Shown here one piece after another: positions 22,584-35,502 of a DNA stretch of 64,000 nt. Every line of letters starts with the position of its first letter. The stretch's first letter is position 1. The translations under genes and the position numbers were made by a program. The stretch is from Annona cherimola (Eukaryota; Streptophyta; Magnoliopsida; Magnoliales; Annonaceae): assembly GCA_030490835.1 (NCBI GenBank), contig CM059977.1:9452765-9516764 (forward strand), in the 5' to 3' direction. The notes below the pieces were generated by a model that searched no databases, was not told the DNA's origin, and worked only from the letters and a program-made list of their open reading frames with translations.

Positions 22584-25500
22584 ATGTCAGGACTATATAA
22601 TCACAACTTCTCGCCCGCTAGAGCTGTTTCGCCACAGATCAGAAACGGGCCGGACATGGACAGGTATGCGTTTAGAAACACAGCGAAAAAATTGTTTTGT
22701 TTTGTTTTTGTTTTTTTTTTTTTTTCCCAAAAAAATATTTTTTGGGGTGCTTTTAGTTTTATTATGCTGCGGGTGATGTTTCTATCGATTTTTGTTTTGG
22801 GTTTTGCTTCGTCGGTTTGTCTTTCACTCAGCTGCTGCTGAAAAGAATGATGGGAAAAGGGGGGAACTGAAGAAGAAATGAAGTAAATACGCGAGGGGAG
22901 GAAATTTCGGTCATTCTTTTGTTGGGTTTTCTTTTTTCTGTGCATTTTTCGGTTGATTTGGGGCTTTGGCCTGGGGGTTTTCTGGCCGCCCTCAGTACTT
23001 CGCCAATGATATTCGGGAGCACAAACACATACGGAAATTGGAAGGGGGAAGTTAGAAGAAAAAGAAGGAATATGAGATTTTCCTCTTGATGTTTGCGGAT
23101 TTTATTTTAAATGTGTACTTTGATTTTTCGTTTGCCCGTGTTTTGGACAGAGAGGTTTTTGTTGGGTTTATCTGGTTTTTTCTTTGAGACTTTGTGTTTT
23201 GTTTGATATGGCATTTCTCTTGAATCTGGATTTGCTTATATCTCTTTTAGTCAGTACTTGACAGAGCTGTTGGCAGAACACCGGAAGCTTGTCCCTTTTA
23301 TGCAAGTTCTTCCCATATGCAGCCGACTGTTAAATCAAGGTGAGTATTTCTCTGATGTGGCTTTTCGACTCTTTGTTTTTGAGGGATTCAATGCATTGTC
23401 TGTCTGTATTCTTGATTGCTGCTATGCGTTCTGTATGATCGCAAAATGGTGCCTTTCATTGGTTGGAAAGTATCTCACAAGGCTGGTGGACAGCATAAAC
23501 GCTTCAACATGGAGAAGTCTGAGTTTAAAGTAATTAAGGTTGTAAATCGGCATGTTGGCTTGAAAATTACTATACTGTTCTGGCTTGTAGATATGATTGT
23601 TAAAATGCTGGTTAGGAAGGTTCATCTTCCCCAGATTTACAGCAAAATGTAACTTTGAAGCTTGCGTAACTCCACAACTGTTCAACCCTAAGTGATTTGA
23701 GGATTTAAGATTCTTTAGCAATAGCTCTGGATGCATATGCAGTGAGATGAGGGAGGATGAAATCAAGAATAATAGCAAGGAAAATCTAGAGGTAGCATCG
23801 ATGGGAAATAAGGATAGGAATAGTAATGATTCATTGTTGACTACAAGTTACTTGTTTGTTTAAGGTACCATCAAATCTTAGGTTTCATCCATTCTTAGTA
23901 GCAATTTAGTATGCCTAGAGAACCGTTGTGGTGCTTACATTAGTGAAGTAAGGTGTAGATTTCATAAAGATATAAATAAATTTGATAATGCTTTAAAATA
24001 TGTAATAATAAAATTATTAAATGATTAAACATTAGATATAAATTATATTCACAACTTTGAAGAATTTAATATTACATATACGCCTATTCTTTTATGAAAA
24101 CTCTCTTTTGTGTAACCTTTTCCATTTCTACACCCTTGGTGATTGATGAGAAATTCGCTCTATCCATTATATTTAGCATCATGTGCATTATTATGGAAAC
24201 CTTTTCATTTGTCTATTATCATTGTGTATGAGCCCTACTGATGTAGGATGGATAAAGAAGAAAATAGAAAAAGGAAGAAAGAGGTGAAAAAGAAAGAAAG
24301 AAGATAGAACAAAAGAATAAAGAGGGAAGATAAGAATACAAATAAGTAGAAGAGGAATCAGAGAAACACTTTTGTAAATCTTAAATTAATGCTCTTTAGA
24401 ACTTACAAAGGTTGTATGTATAGGTGAACATACCACCTTATTTTAGCAACATTTATTAAAAGAGTAATCTTTTAGAAAAAGAAATTGCATATTTTAAGTA
24501 AATTTCTAGGAGAAATAAACTTAAAATAGATACAAATTTATTCCAAATAGATTTTAAGATATTTTAGAAAATCGTGATTGGAAAGTGATAAAACTTTTGG
24601 ATGAAAAATTTTTGGTGTAAAAGTTTTTGAAATGAAAGAAAATAATGTGATATAGTAGGGGTAGTGATGATAAATAAAAAAAATAAAGTAAAAATAGATA
24701 GGTTAGTTATATCGGTAATTGTGTGGAAATGATTGAAAAGTAAGGTAGTTGTATAATAAGATATGAAGAAATAAATAAAAAATATGATAGTTGTAGAGAG
24801 TAAAAAATTTTATTTCGAAATGTTTTTTGTGTTGCCAAACATGCCTCTAATATCTTCTAAATATTCTAACAAATCCAAAATAGAAATAAACATCCTAAAA
24901 CAATCTAAACTCTAATTTACAAAAATATCTTCACTTTTTGCATTACCTACCTATAAATGTGTAAAATCAATGTAATAAAATAGTTTAATGCTAAATATCA
25001 ATTTTAAAGTTGTACTTTTAATGTCTAAACCATCCAAAACATAATTCTTATGTGGATAATTGAATCTATAAAGTATTGTTACATTTTAATGCATATGTGA
25101 ATGAATCTAATCATTTTTCTTAATTTACACATAATATATATTTAAAAGCAAATGTGGCCCATGCACATCTTTGATTTTGATGAAACTTGGTCTTTTAGCT
25201 AAACAAATGGTATTAATTATAATGGATGGGGTGGGATTTCTATCAATCATCAAAATTTTAAAAATGGAGGGTGTTACATGGAATCACTTTTATGTAACTT
25301 GGTTACATAGAAGCGCAACTGTCACACATATGGTCAGATTCAATCGATTTACTTGGAATTTCATCTTGTCATTTCCTTGTTATGTACCAATATTTGAGAT
25401 CTTTTCTTGTAGGTTTAGTATTGAGATAAAAGATAATGAATGATTTGGACTTCATTTATATGCTGTTGGAGATCCACGAGATGGAGTATATGGAATATCA

Positions 25501-28500
25501 TATTTTGAAGTATGAAGGGCCTTGTTGATCTTCTTGTAAGATATATGATCACCAGATGTTATGTTGTGCTATGTTGCCTAATATCTAAGATTGGAAAAAA
25601 AAAACCAATCAAAAAAGAAAAAAGATGGGAAAAAAATTGGAAACATACACATTATGGGGTACAATACCCACAAAAGTTGAGTGCGAAACCCTCTCAGTTT
25701 ATACTCCTATTCAGGTTTTTCTTTTGTAAGTTGTGCTACATGGACGTTACTTTCATGAATAGTTTCATCTAAAATCTTGATTTTTTGAAGGAGAATTTAA
25801 TTTTGATTTAAGTTGCCTATGTTGTTAGGAATTAGGATTACTATTTTTCCCTTTTTTTTTGTTTTCACAAGATCCAATTGAGCCATATGATGTTCTGTGC
25901 CATCTTGCGGCTAACTTGATAAATGTGGACACAACTTGTCCGAGGAGATTGTTTAATAATTTATAAAGGTATCTCAAGAATTTAAAAAATATAAAATATT
26001 CACTATTTTGAATAATTTTGTTTGGACATGAATAGTCCAAGGAGATTGTTTAATAATTTATGAAGATATCTCAAGAATTTAAAAAATATAAAATATTTTC
26101 TTTTGTGTGCCTTAAATTAATAATTGTAGAATTCGAAATTTGTCTACTGGAGTACAGTTGCCCTCAATACTTTGAATAATATTGTTTGGGAAGAAGATAG
26201 CATTCTTGATTAATTTTAATGTAGAAAGAAAATCTGTAATTTTATCCTAGAACGTACATCCCGTGTCAATTGGGAAAGAAATGCGATTTTGTAATTCTTA
26301 CTTGTAATTTGTTTTCTTTTTAAGTTATATTTTTGATTTCGGCAAGTTCAGAATAAAAGTCAGTCGGATTCATCTCTATGGTAATGTAACATAGAATCTG
26401 GAGAAATATGTTCTTCTTAATAGTTTCTTGGACAGAGTCCATTCAAAACATGGAAGGATTCCAGAGCAACAACCTTCGGTTAAAAAGAAAAAAAAAGACC
26501 TTTCAAAGGCAAAAATTAAAGGAACTGGTAACTGACAGTGGAAAACTGTGTTGGAAGCATGGTTTGGAATATTGTCTGACCAATTAGTTGTTTTTGAGTC
26601 ACATACAGGGTGTAGAAACATCAAATTATCGAGCTTTATATCAATCAGTTTCTATTAGTTCTATGCTTAAAAACAAAACAGAATTACTACACCATAGGAA
26701 CTCAGGAGCAGATTGGTTTATGTTGGCTGAATCCTGCCAACTTTTGCTTCGACCTTTTCATACTTTGGAAACTATCAGCAGTTGTTGGTAGTTTCAAACA
26801 TGTGCTGCCCTGTTACTACCTCTTAATCATAAGTATGTCCAGGAGCATTTCTCTTATATTAAAGGTTCTTGTTTGATCTGTTTCTAAATGCTGTATGGAA
26901 AATAATTGTATTGTTTATGTTGGAAATCATGGTATTTTCTTATGTTTGATGTCTTTCATGGTGTGACAGAGATTATGAGGTTATCTGGCACAGCCTCCAA
27001 CCAAGGATTTGGAGATTATGATAGGCTGCGCCATAGAAGTCCTAGTCCCATGGCTTCCGCAAACCTTGGTTCAAATCCAGCTGGAATGGGTTTCGGTGGA
27101 TGGAATGGTCTTCCACAAGAGGTGATTGATTATTTTGACAAACTTCCGGTTTCCATGCCTTTAATTGTCGTGTATTGTTTATTTCAAGGGAACACGAACT
27201 TTGGTATGTGAATGGTCCCCTGAAGTGGACTTTGTAGTTTGTTCTGGTGAGCTCTGCATCACAGTTTTATTATTCAGAATCCAGATTTCTGTGCCATGGA
27301 TGCTTTGTTTCAGTCATCAGATTAACCATGAAGGTAGCAGTGTGCTGAGTAAAATCAGAATGATGGATTTTTTTTGTTGCTTGCATATATTTGAGAAAAA
27401 AAAAGAAAGGTAGCAAATGCTCATTTTACTTCCATGGTCAACTTCGTCTGGGAGATCCTTGATATCATCTCAACTAGTTCATATCCATTGTGGGGCTGCA
27501 TCTTAACATTTCTGTACCATTGAGATCCTCGTTATGCTGATTTTCTCTTTCCGAGATCCTTCTGAAAATTTCCAACTCACCGGCCTTTTCCATCTTAGCT
27601 TTCTTTCTATGCAAAATGTTCTGTATAAATACTATTGAAATATGAAATGTGCTTTATATTGCAGCAGAGATTAGGTATGCCACAGGGAATGACAATGGAC
27701 TGGCAAAGAGCACCAGCAAGCCCGAGTTCATATATCTTAAAGAAAATATTACGTTTGGAAATTCCAGTAGATACCTATCCTCATGTATGTTTCTTTTGGT
27801 TATTTATATTGTTTGCGACGTATATTACTCCTGAAGTGTGTGCAAATAACATGATGCAAATATGGGCTCATGTTTATCAGAATGTGGGAATAATCTGAGA
27901 GTCTGAAGTAATATACCCTATCAATTCTTTCTATCAAGACTAACGAGTTGTTTTTTTAGCAGTTCAATTTTGTTGGGCGGCTTTTGGGTCCTAGGGGCAA
28001 TTCCCTGAAACGAGTTGAGGCTTCCACTGGCTGTCGTGTGTATATTAGAGGAAAAGGATCAATAAAAGATCCAGCAAAGGTGAAATATTATTTTTGGTGA
28101 CTTTCGTAGGTTGTTCACTGGATATTTATCGCATTCTTCCCTTTATGCTTAGGTGAATAACAGCCTATGGAGCTTGACTGATTGACAGATTTTGTTTTAT
28201 AAAAAGATTTCTCTTTCCTTTCATTTCTCGTTTACTTTCTTGCTTTAGGTTTTATTCACATACTGCATGGTGCATGCCAAGGCATCTTTGAAATGATGTT
28301 GTGTATTTCATCTATTTACAAGCCTGTGCCATCTACAAGATCTTTTGAATTTGGAAGTCTTGACAGTTAAATTGTTTATTTTGTTCAACTGGGCCCATCT
28401 TCAGTGGTGAAAGCTCCTAGTGATAGGGATTACATTGGTAGTGGTGCACTCTGTGCGAATCTTGTAAAGGCAAAATCCATCCTTTGAGAAAAACCTGACA

Positions 28501-31500
28501 GTCAGTTCAAAAGAGGAAATATCGCTGTGAAATTTCCAACAGCAGTTTTAAATTTTTTTTTTTAGACTATGGCTTTTCCTCCATGGTTATTTTTGGGCCT
28601 TTGGTGATATGCCTATTTTACATAATGTGTTGGGCCATCACAACATAGGTCTTGTTTCTAACCCAGACCAAGCATGCATGATATCTTGGATGTTCAACCT
28701 GTGCTTTCATGGTGTTGTTTCTGCAAGTGTTTTCTCTTTTATATACTCTGCCAATTGATGTGTCATTTGAAAACAAGCTGATGATGGTAATGATTTCTGT
28801 TCAATAACTTTTGATTTTGTGACATGTTAAGAGTGTGGTTATTGTTGCATGGGTACCTTTGTCAAGAGCTTTAAACTATGAGGAAAAGGTTCATGAGATA
28901 TTGAAAAAAGAAAAAAGGTATATGTGAATATTGCGGTGTATTCAACTCAAAGAGAACATGTCATTAACATGAATCATATTAGATTTCATATAAGATGATG
29001 ATTCTGATGAATAAAGAACGGAAATTATCTTGTGCAAAAGTAAAGCTTGTCTGGTTAGTTTGCCTACACTGGCTGTTCTGTAGTTGTGTAATGTATGGCA
29101 CATGTTTTTTGTTCGAATACAGTTATGCATTCCCCTGGCATGTTGAGCTATATCTCTCGAGGGGATCTTTTCAATTTTATTTCATTGATTTGGCCGTATT
29201 GTAAATACTGAAGAAGGGGTTGCAGGAAAATCAGGGTCATCTCCTCGTTAGCGAGTATTTTACTTTGGAGTAGGTGAACTGAGAGTTTATATATTTAGCT
29301 CATTTATGCCCTATTCTGGTGCTTACTTTTGTGATTTCTATTTTGATGAAGGAGGAGAAACTAAGAGGAAAACCAGGTTATGAGCATCTGAGTGAACCCC
29401 TTCACATTTTGGTAGAGGCTGAATTGCCTGCTAACATCGTTGATGCAAGGCTGAGACATGCAAAAGAGATCCTTGAAGAATTGCTTAAACCAGTGGTATG
29501 TAGGCCCCCACAAACCCTTTTAAAGTTCTTGATTTTCTAAAAATATTTCCAGAGGTCAAGAATGTTGAGGCTGATGATGCTCAATGTGCTAGTGAAACAG
29601 TTGTTATTTGATTGTTTTGTTTGGTCATGGAGTGGTTGGTGGAATGTTTAACTGCACACTGTACGATATAAACTATTGATTTGGCAGTGTATTGGCTGCT
29701 TGGCAGTTGCCCCTGCCAACTTTTGATCTGTTGTACGTGAACACGACTGTTGCCAATAATTTTTTCCCACCATTCTTTTATGGATTGTCTGTATAGTGGC
29801 TGACTCTTGCTTGACAGATTGAGGAACAATTGGTGTGAACAAGAAAATTTATATTACTGATTTTCCATTGTCTTGCATTATGTGGTTTGTGGATTCAGTT
29901 ATCTTTATTTTATTTTATTTTATTTATTCACTGTTAAATTTTGTTGATTTTGTGCTATGTTGATGATGAGTGGAGACACCAGGGGGATCAATTTTGATTT
30001 ACTATTAGCCATGTGCCATACAGTTATCCTAGACTCCTGGGATCATTTTAAACTTTAGGCCACCGAGCAGGAATGGAGGATCATAAACACTTGAGAGGTG
30101 ATCTCGACTGGAAAAGTTGAGGCTATCTATTTTTGCAACAAATTGAGGGTGTGTTTGGCAATTTGCAAAAGTTGTCAAGTTAAAACTTTTCAATCTAAAA
30201 CTTTTCACTCTCCATAACTATTTTTTTTTTAATTATTTTTTACATATCTTTCTATACAACAACCCTACTTTTCAATCATTTCTACACAACTACCAATACA
30301 ACTAACATATTTATTTTAAATTTATTCTCTTTACTCTTCATCATTACCCCTACAATATTACATCATTTTCTACTAATTTAACAACTTTTATATAAAAAAA
30401 TTTTCATCAGAAATTTTACAACTTCCCAAACACCCCCTGAGTCTGTTTGTTTTTTGGCTTTTCGTCTTTTGTTTTTTTTGGCTGAGCAGATTATACCAAG
30501 TCAATGTTTACTTGTGATGGCGGTGAATGTGGGATACTTGCACTTGCTCACAGGCTTATGCTACTATGTTAGTTTACCCAGAGATTGAAGATGATGACCA
30601 ACCTTCAGGGAAACAGTCCTCCGGTCTTTGGGGGCCATGCCATGTTATCACATTTAATATTGTTGCATAAGATTAATGTTTTGACTTTTGACCTCATCTT
30701 ATTCAGCGTTTCAATTCTACATAAAATCACACTCATGACTCTAGTAGATGTGCGTCCAAACCATGATGCCAAAAAAAAGACCTTTTTGTGAAAGAATGCT
30801 TCTAGATTTCTTTGGTGACCAGTGTGAATAAGGGATATGTTGAGGGTTGCAACCAAAAAGTACCTTAAAGATGTGGATTTTTTTTTTTTAAATTTTTTTT
30901 AAAGAAAAAATGTGAGAAAATATCATTTTTAGCGTCTTTGAATTTCCACGAGAATTAGGAGATTGAGAGGGATAGTCAGTGGAAGAAGTAAAACTCAAAT
31001 TGGGAGGATAGGGGAATGGGGAACAGCAAAACCAAAGGGAAATTCTTAAAATAGCTGTTATTAGATTTCAGCGAAAACAAAAATATGCTATTGGAAGTAA
31101 CGATATTTGAGGATATCATTGGCAAGATGATAAGATGATAGTTCAATCAGATGGGAAAGTATGTTGAAGACCAGACAGGTTCTAGCATAGGCAACAAAGA
31201 GTGAGAACTCAAACCTATCTGAAGTTTGTTATGGCCCCAAGACAGATGACTTGTCATATAAACATGATTTATTTCTGTTTGTCTATGCTGACGTGTTTTC
31301 CTCATCATCTTTTTGGGCAACTAAAAGATGATGATTAGGCATGCTAAGTTGAATCTTCTTTGGTGACATCTTGATGAATTTTTCCCTTTTGGCGACAGGA
31401 CGAATCACAGGACTATTACAAGAGAGAGCAGCTAAGAGAGTTGGCACTTTTAAATTCAAACTTTAGAGAGGAGAGCCCTCGGCCAAGTGGCAGTGTCTCC

Positions 31501-31545
31501 CCCTTCAATACCAGTGGCATGAAGCGTGCAAAAACTGGGCGATAG
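22584..31545 (+). CDS. STAR/KH-domain RNA-binding protein, At2g38610-like (7 exons, 281 aa)
   Basis: Exons, all with GT..AG introns: 22584-22663, 23251-23339, 26970-27121, 27668-27784 (or from 27665), 27963-28079, 29352-29495, 31399-31545. The joined frame is open for 281 codons and ends at TAG. It begins [20 protein letters not shown]. Residues about 27-63 ([20 protein letters not shown] and the following LLNQEIMRLSG) are the QUA1-like STAR dimerisation segment. Residues about 130-230 form the maxi-KH domain: [12 protein letters not shown], then [20 protein letters not shown] with the GPRG loop that contacts RNA, then RGKGSIKDP. The C-terminal part ([20 protein letters not shown]) is the QUA2-like segment, and the tail MKRAKTGR is basic. 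Length and order match plant quaking/SPIN1-type proteins, nuclear RNA binders linked to splicing and flowering control; the exact role here is inferred from family. Intron 2 (3.6 kb) and intron 6 (1.9 kb) each carry a MITE. No defect seen. Confidence 0.95.
24588..24855 (+). mobile_element. Tourist-like MITE inside KH-gene intron 2
   Basis: From GTGATAAAACTTTTGGATGAAA to TTGCCAAACATGCC, with the family interior AAAATAGATAGGTTAGTTATAT. It shares the orientation of the gene and lies far from the splice sites. Confidence 0.7.
25938..26131. repeat. Tandem duplication of about 97 bp in intron 2
   Basis: GTCCGAGGAGATTGTTTAAT at 25938 recurs as GTCCAAGGAGATTGTTTAAT at 26035. The copies continue similar through ATAAAATATT at about 26095. 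Confidence 0.8.
30147..30437 (-). mobile_element. Tourist-like MITE in KH-gene intron 6, TSD TGA
   Basis: Starts GGGTGTGTTTGGCAATTTGC and ends CCCAAACACCCCC. TGA flanks it at 30144-30146 and 30438-30440, a TNA-type 3-bp duplication. One of the best-preserved copies in the window. Confidence 0.85.
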
Positions 31546-31892
31546 GAAGCTGCTGCGCAATGGTGTTCCTTTTTGTTTCCTAGTGCCCATTTAGCCTGGT
31601 TGCCAGCTTGTTCGAGCTCCCATTATTTCCTTGATCCGAGACTTTGTTACAATCAGAGGAGCTATGAGAACTGAAATGTTTTCTTCGCAGATGGGCTATT
31701 GGTGCTGGCCATTGACTTTGATTTATGGCGGGGCTATAAGTGCGGGCAGGTGAGTGTGCTTTAGCAGTGGATTTTTATGGTCTTGACAAAAACAGAGAAC
31801 AGGGAATGCATCTGAGACGTCCAATAGTTACAATTATTTTGTTCTTCATGTATTCTGAGTTTTGGTGATGTTAGTTATGCTTGTTGTATACT

Positions 31893-31898
31893 AATAAA
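31893..31898 (+). terminator. Poly(A) signal AATAAA of the KH gene
   Basis: AATAAA lies 348 bp after the stop codon, followed by a T-rich stretch (GTATTTATTCATTG). It is the first canonical signal downstream of the CDS. Confidence 0.6.
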
Positions 31899-31984
31899 TG
31901 AGTATTTATTCATTGTTTAGTAGGACAATTGAGTTGCCTCATGTTGACGGCTCTAAAAATCAAAGAGGAAACCCAAAACAATGT

Positions 31985-32205
31985 GGCTTTTGTACCTAGG
32001 ATGTTGCTCTTGATAGGCTGGAAGTGCTGAACAGAATTTTTATGTAATGACTAAAATCTAAAAATGATGAATTGCTGCTCTGTCATTTGTGAGGTTGATG
32101 CTTTCTTGGAGTAGAACTAGGAGGTGAGGCTGACCAAGACTGATCTAACGCAGCATCCTGAATCCATCAGATGAGCAATAAAGAGTGTGTCGTGCGTCCT
32201 GAGGC
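31985..32205. repeat. Segment duplicated again at 34110-34325
   Basis: Shared words in order: TACCTAGGATGTTGCTCTTGATAGG, TGATGAATTG, GTCATTTGTGAGGT, CTGACCAAGA, ATCCTGAA(T/C)CCATCAGA. About 2.1 kb separates the two copies; both are non-coding. Confidence 0.75.
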
Positions 32206-33415
32206 TTCGTTCAGCCACACAACAGAGTCCAGGCCCTAGAGCATGGTTCTTCGTCTCTCCTGTTGAGAAACCTGTATGAATGGGTGAGTTGCTGTGGTAC
32301 AGAATCTTATGTACCGAATAGTCTTGAAAATCTCCTGTATCAAACAGTCATTAAAAGAACTGCTAGGAGAAGCAACTGTTTTTTACTAGCGCCTTATTTG
32401 GCAAAGGTGTCGGCCGTAGTGTCTGGCCAAACGATGCCTAACTAGTCAGGTTTGTGTAGGTGCTGTAAGCTTCACGTATTATAAATTTGTCAGGTGATAG
32501 ACCCTCAACGTCCAGGGTCAATTATGGCATGTTTGGTGAATTATGTCTACCAGCGCGCTTATTATCACCAATAATTCCCTGCCACTGTAGAAAGTTACTA
32601 AGATCATCTCTCTTCATATAGGTACTAGTAAATTCATCTGAAGACAAGGGGATGCAATATTAAAGGTAAACGCCTCAAATACTTCCGTGTTGCTTATAGT
32701 GCAAAAGTCTTCAGTGGTACTGCCTCAGTTTGGCCCGCTTTGATAACTACAAGCTTCAATCCACCTATTTTGTTTAAAATCATTTATTTTGCCAGGATGT
32801 CAAAAATCAGTTCAACGTTTCAATCGAAGTCTTGGACGAGCTGTACCTTTTTAAAAATAGTGTTAAAAATCATTTCAAAATTTCAATCTGTCTTTGATGG
32901 GCAGTACCTGTTTAAAAATATTTATAATCACATTGTAAAATACAAAAATTACTTAGATTCATAGGACTTGTAATAATTTATAAGAACATTATATTAGTAG
33001 GAATATTATTTTAGATGGTATACATGTTGGATTAGTAGCTTCGAAATAGATGTATAAATTAAGCGATTTTATTATTTTCGTTTCACACTTCTATCACTTT
33101 TATACGATGGGCCTCAAATATTTGATTTAGATGGAACTTCGTATTGGATGGATTAGATTTTGATTTACCCATAAAGATGGGTCCAAAATGGGATCATAAA
33201 ATTAAAATGGACGGGCATCTAAGTATTTGCCGAGATTGATGAAATGTAACTTGTATAGCCGGGGAAAAAAAAAAAGTACTCGCCGATAATAAAGTCCCTT
33301 TCCCAGGGCTGTGTCACATGTAAGGCTGAGAGGCGATCATATTAACAAGGTCAGCGAAATCCTAATCATATAAGAGTCTCAAGTCCAGGCCATACAATAC
33401 GATTTTTATACCGTG
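32206..33415. other. Intergenic, no gene recognised
   Basis: No domain or transposon boundary was recognised. The open frame 32263-32445 is short and featureless. An A run follows CCGGGG at about 33264. Confidence 0.4.
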
Positions 33416-33419
33416 TGTT

Positions 33420-34035
33420 TGTGACGATATGAAAATGATTTATGGTGCATTTGGACGTGCGATCAAACACATGAACAAATCCCACCTAGGAAATGGGTCA
33501 TTAGACTCATTACCGTACATATATTTTTTAAAGAAGTGCAGCCGACCAAAATTACAGAACATCTCCTAAAACCGAAAGCAAGACAATTGCAATTCCAATT
33601 TATCACGATTGGAGGCGATATGCGTTTGTCCTTCCCATTGCCAGTTTGCCGCTGGACTTGCAGAGGACGAAGAAGAAGAGAACGGAGATGAGGATGATGT
33701 GGCTAGAATCGCAACGCGGAGAGCGAGATAGATTGGATATGATAGTCGCGTGGGAAACTTATGCAGGTAACCCCATCAATTCAGAAAAGATTTCTAGGCC
33801 ATTTAACCCATGCTAAAATTTCCAAACATTATGATTGTATAGGGCGTGTTTGTGAAAGATTCGACACAAATAGTTCATGCTGCATTTAGGTGTAAAGTCC
33901 AACACACGATAATCCCATTTAGGAAATGGATCATGACCAGTTTCTCTTCGACAAGTGCAGCTTACAAGTTACAAAACATCTCTTGAAATGGAAAGCGACA
34001 CAACCGCAATTTCTAGCTGAAACAGTCAGGAAGCT
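33420..34035. repeat. Two tandem copies of a segment of about 430 bp, upstream of kinase copy A
   Basis: GTTTGTGACGATATGAAAATG..AATCCCACCTAGGAAATGGGTCAT..AACATCTCC at about 33420-33570 recurs as GTTTGTGAAAGATTCGACAC..AATCCCATTTAGGAAATGGATCAT..AACATCTCT at about 33845-33990. The same segment occurs once before kinase copy B (TTGGGAAATGGATCGTGACCA at about 45413). Confidence 0.7.
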
Positions 34036-34109
34036 CTTTCTAATTGGTAATTCGATAGCAAGATATTCATACGGTCCATCATAAATGTATCCGAGAGGGA
34101 ACTCTACAC

Positions 34110-34325
34110 TTCGTGGCTGGTATACCTAGGATATTGTTCTTCATAGGTTGAAATTGCAGAACAGGATTGCATGTGATGGCTAAAATCTGAGTGATGAATT
34201 GGTGCTTATGTTTGTCATTTGTGAGGTCAACGATTTCTTAGAGGAGTTAAAACTATGAGACTGACCAAGATTACTAATGTAATGGAGTATCCTGAACCCA
34301 TCAGAGAGCATTCGAGAAGAGCATG
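34110..34325. repeat. Second copy of the segment at 31985-32205
   Basis: Same word order as the first copy (TACCTAGGATATTGTTCTTCATAGG through ATCCTGAACCCATCAGAG). It lies between the KH gene and kinase copy A. Confidence 0.75.
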
Positions 34326-34724
34326 TGGTGAGAATCAGTCAAGGGCCATTTTGGGCAACCGGCTAACTGTACGATATACTACTAACAAATGAGCTGGCTG
34401 CACGTCTACCATACTCGATTGCATGAAAGTGTCTAGGCCATCTATGGTCAATTGCATTTCTAGATTAAACTACCTAGGAAACTTTTGAATATTTTCATGT
34501 TTAAAGGATGTGTCAGGCTGGTTGGCTTCACTTTAGAGGAGAAGTGCTCTGTTTCAGTGCTGTTTTGTGAATCGTGCTGGTGCTATACTCTCTACTGATC
34601 ATTACTATTGTCAGCTGGTAGATCCCCACAATTCCAGTTTCAAAATGGAAGCTGTTTCTTACTTATCTCGTTCCAAAGGAAAAGAATTCGGGTTCAACAA
34701 CTGCCAACTTTAAACCCCACTGGA

Positions 34725-34960
34725 TGTCTTCGGCAATGGGAGAGAACAAAGAAAAATCTTTTTCCCCAAGATTTACACATTTTTCTTTACAACTAAAACA
34801 CTTTTCTCTAAAACTATCCTACTTCTCAATTATTTTTTAACATTTTTCTACAGAACTATCTTATCTCTTTTAATTTGATTCCCTTCAATTACTGCCCTTA
34901 TTATATCACACTACTTTCTTATCTTTTCCAAACTCTTTTACCCGCAAACTTTCTCCCATT
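34725..34960 (-). mobile_element. Degenerate Tourist-like MITE
   Basis: TTCTCTAAAACTATCCTACTTCTCAATTATT and TATTATATCACACTACTTTC keep family order. No clear ends or TSD. Confidence 0.45.
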
Positions 34961-35502
34961 TTTTTTTTTTTCCCGTTTACACACAACTAATTTCCTCTGC
35001 TTTCTGAGTTTCTGGCTTCTTTTACGAATTTCAGTTAGACTTGAGAATTGAAGGCAGCTAGGCCTATGATTTCTGTTTTGGAAGGCATTGGGCTCTATTA
35101 TTGCCATTGAAGTTTGGAAATCATAGCGCCAGCTGCCTTCGATTCTCAATTAATTTGTTAAAGTTTCTTTTAGAAAGCTGGTTCACATATATTTATATTA
35201 CATTCTTATATCTTTTCCACTTCTTTTCTTTTGATTACGAATACTGCTGTATTATTGGGTTGCTTTACATCGCACTAATGCATTAAAAAAGAGCGGCAAG
35301 AAAATTCAAGCGAAGCCAAACTCTACTCTGGTTCCTCAAAAGCAAAGCCAAACTGTATTGTATGGCTGGTACTCCAGCATCCAATCCACGTTCTCAAAGG
35401 GCATCGAAGTCTCCAAGCCTCCTAAAATGAAAATCTTGCCCCAGTGCTCCTAGAGCCTAATCTGTAGTACCATCCCTGATCGACCAGGAACTAATTGGGG
35501 GG

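Noticed and set aside
24030..24330. GAAAGA-rich stretch as a coding exon of the KH gene
   Set aside because: The KH protein is complete without it, no splice-compatible open frame is present, and it lies inside intron 2.
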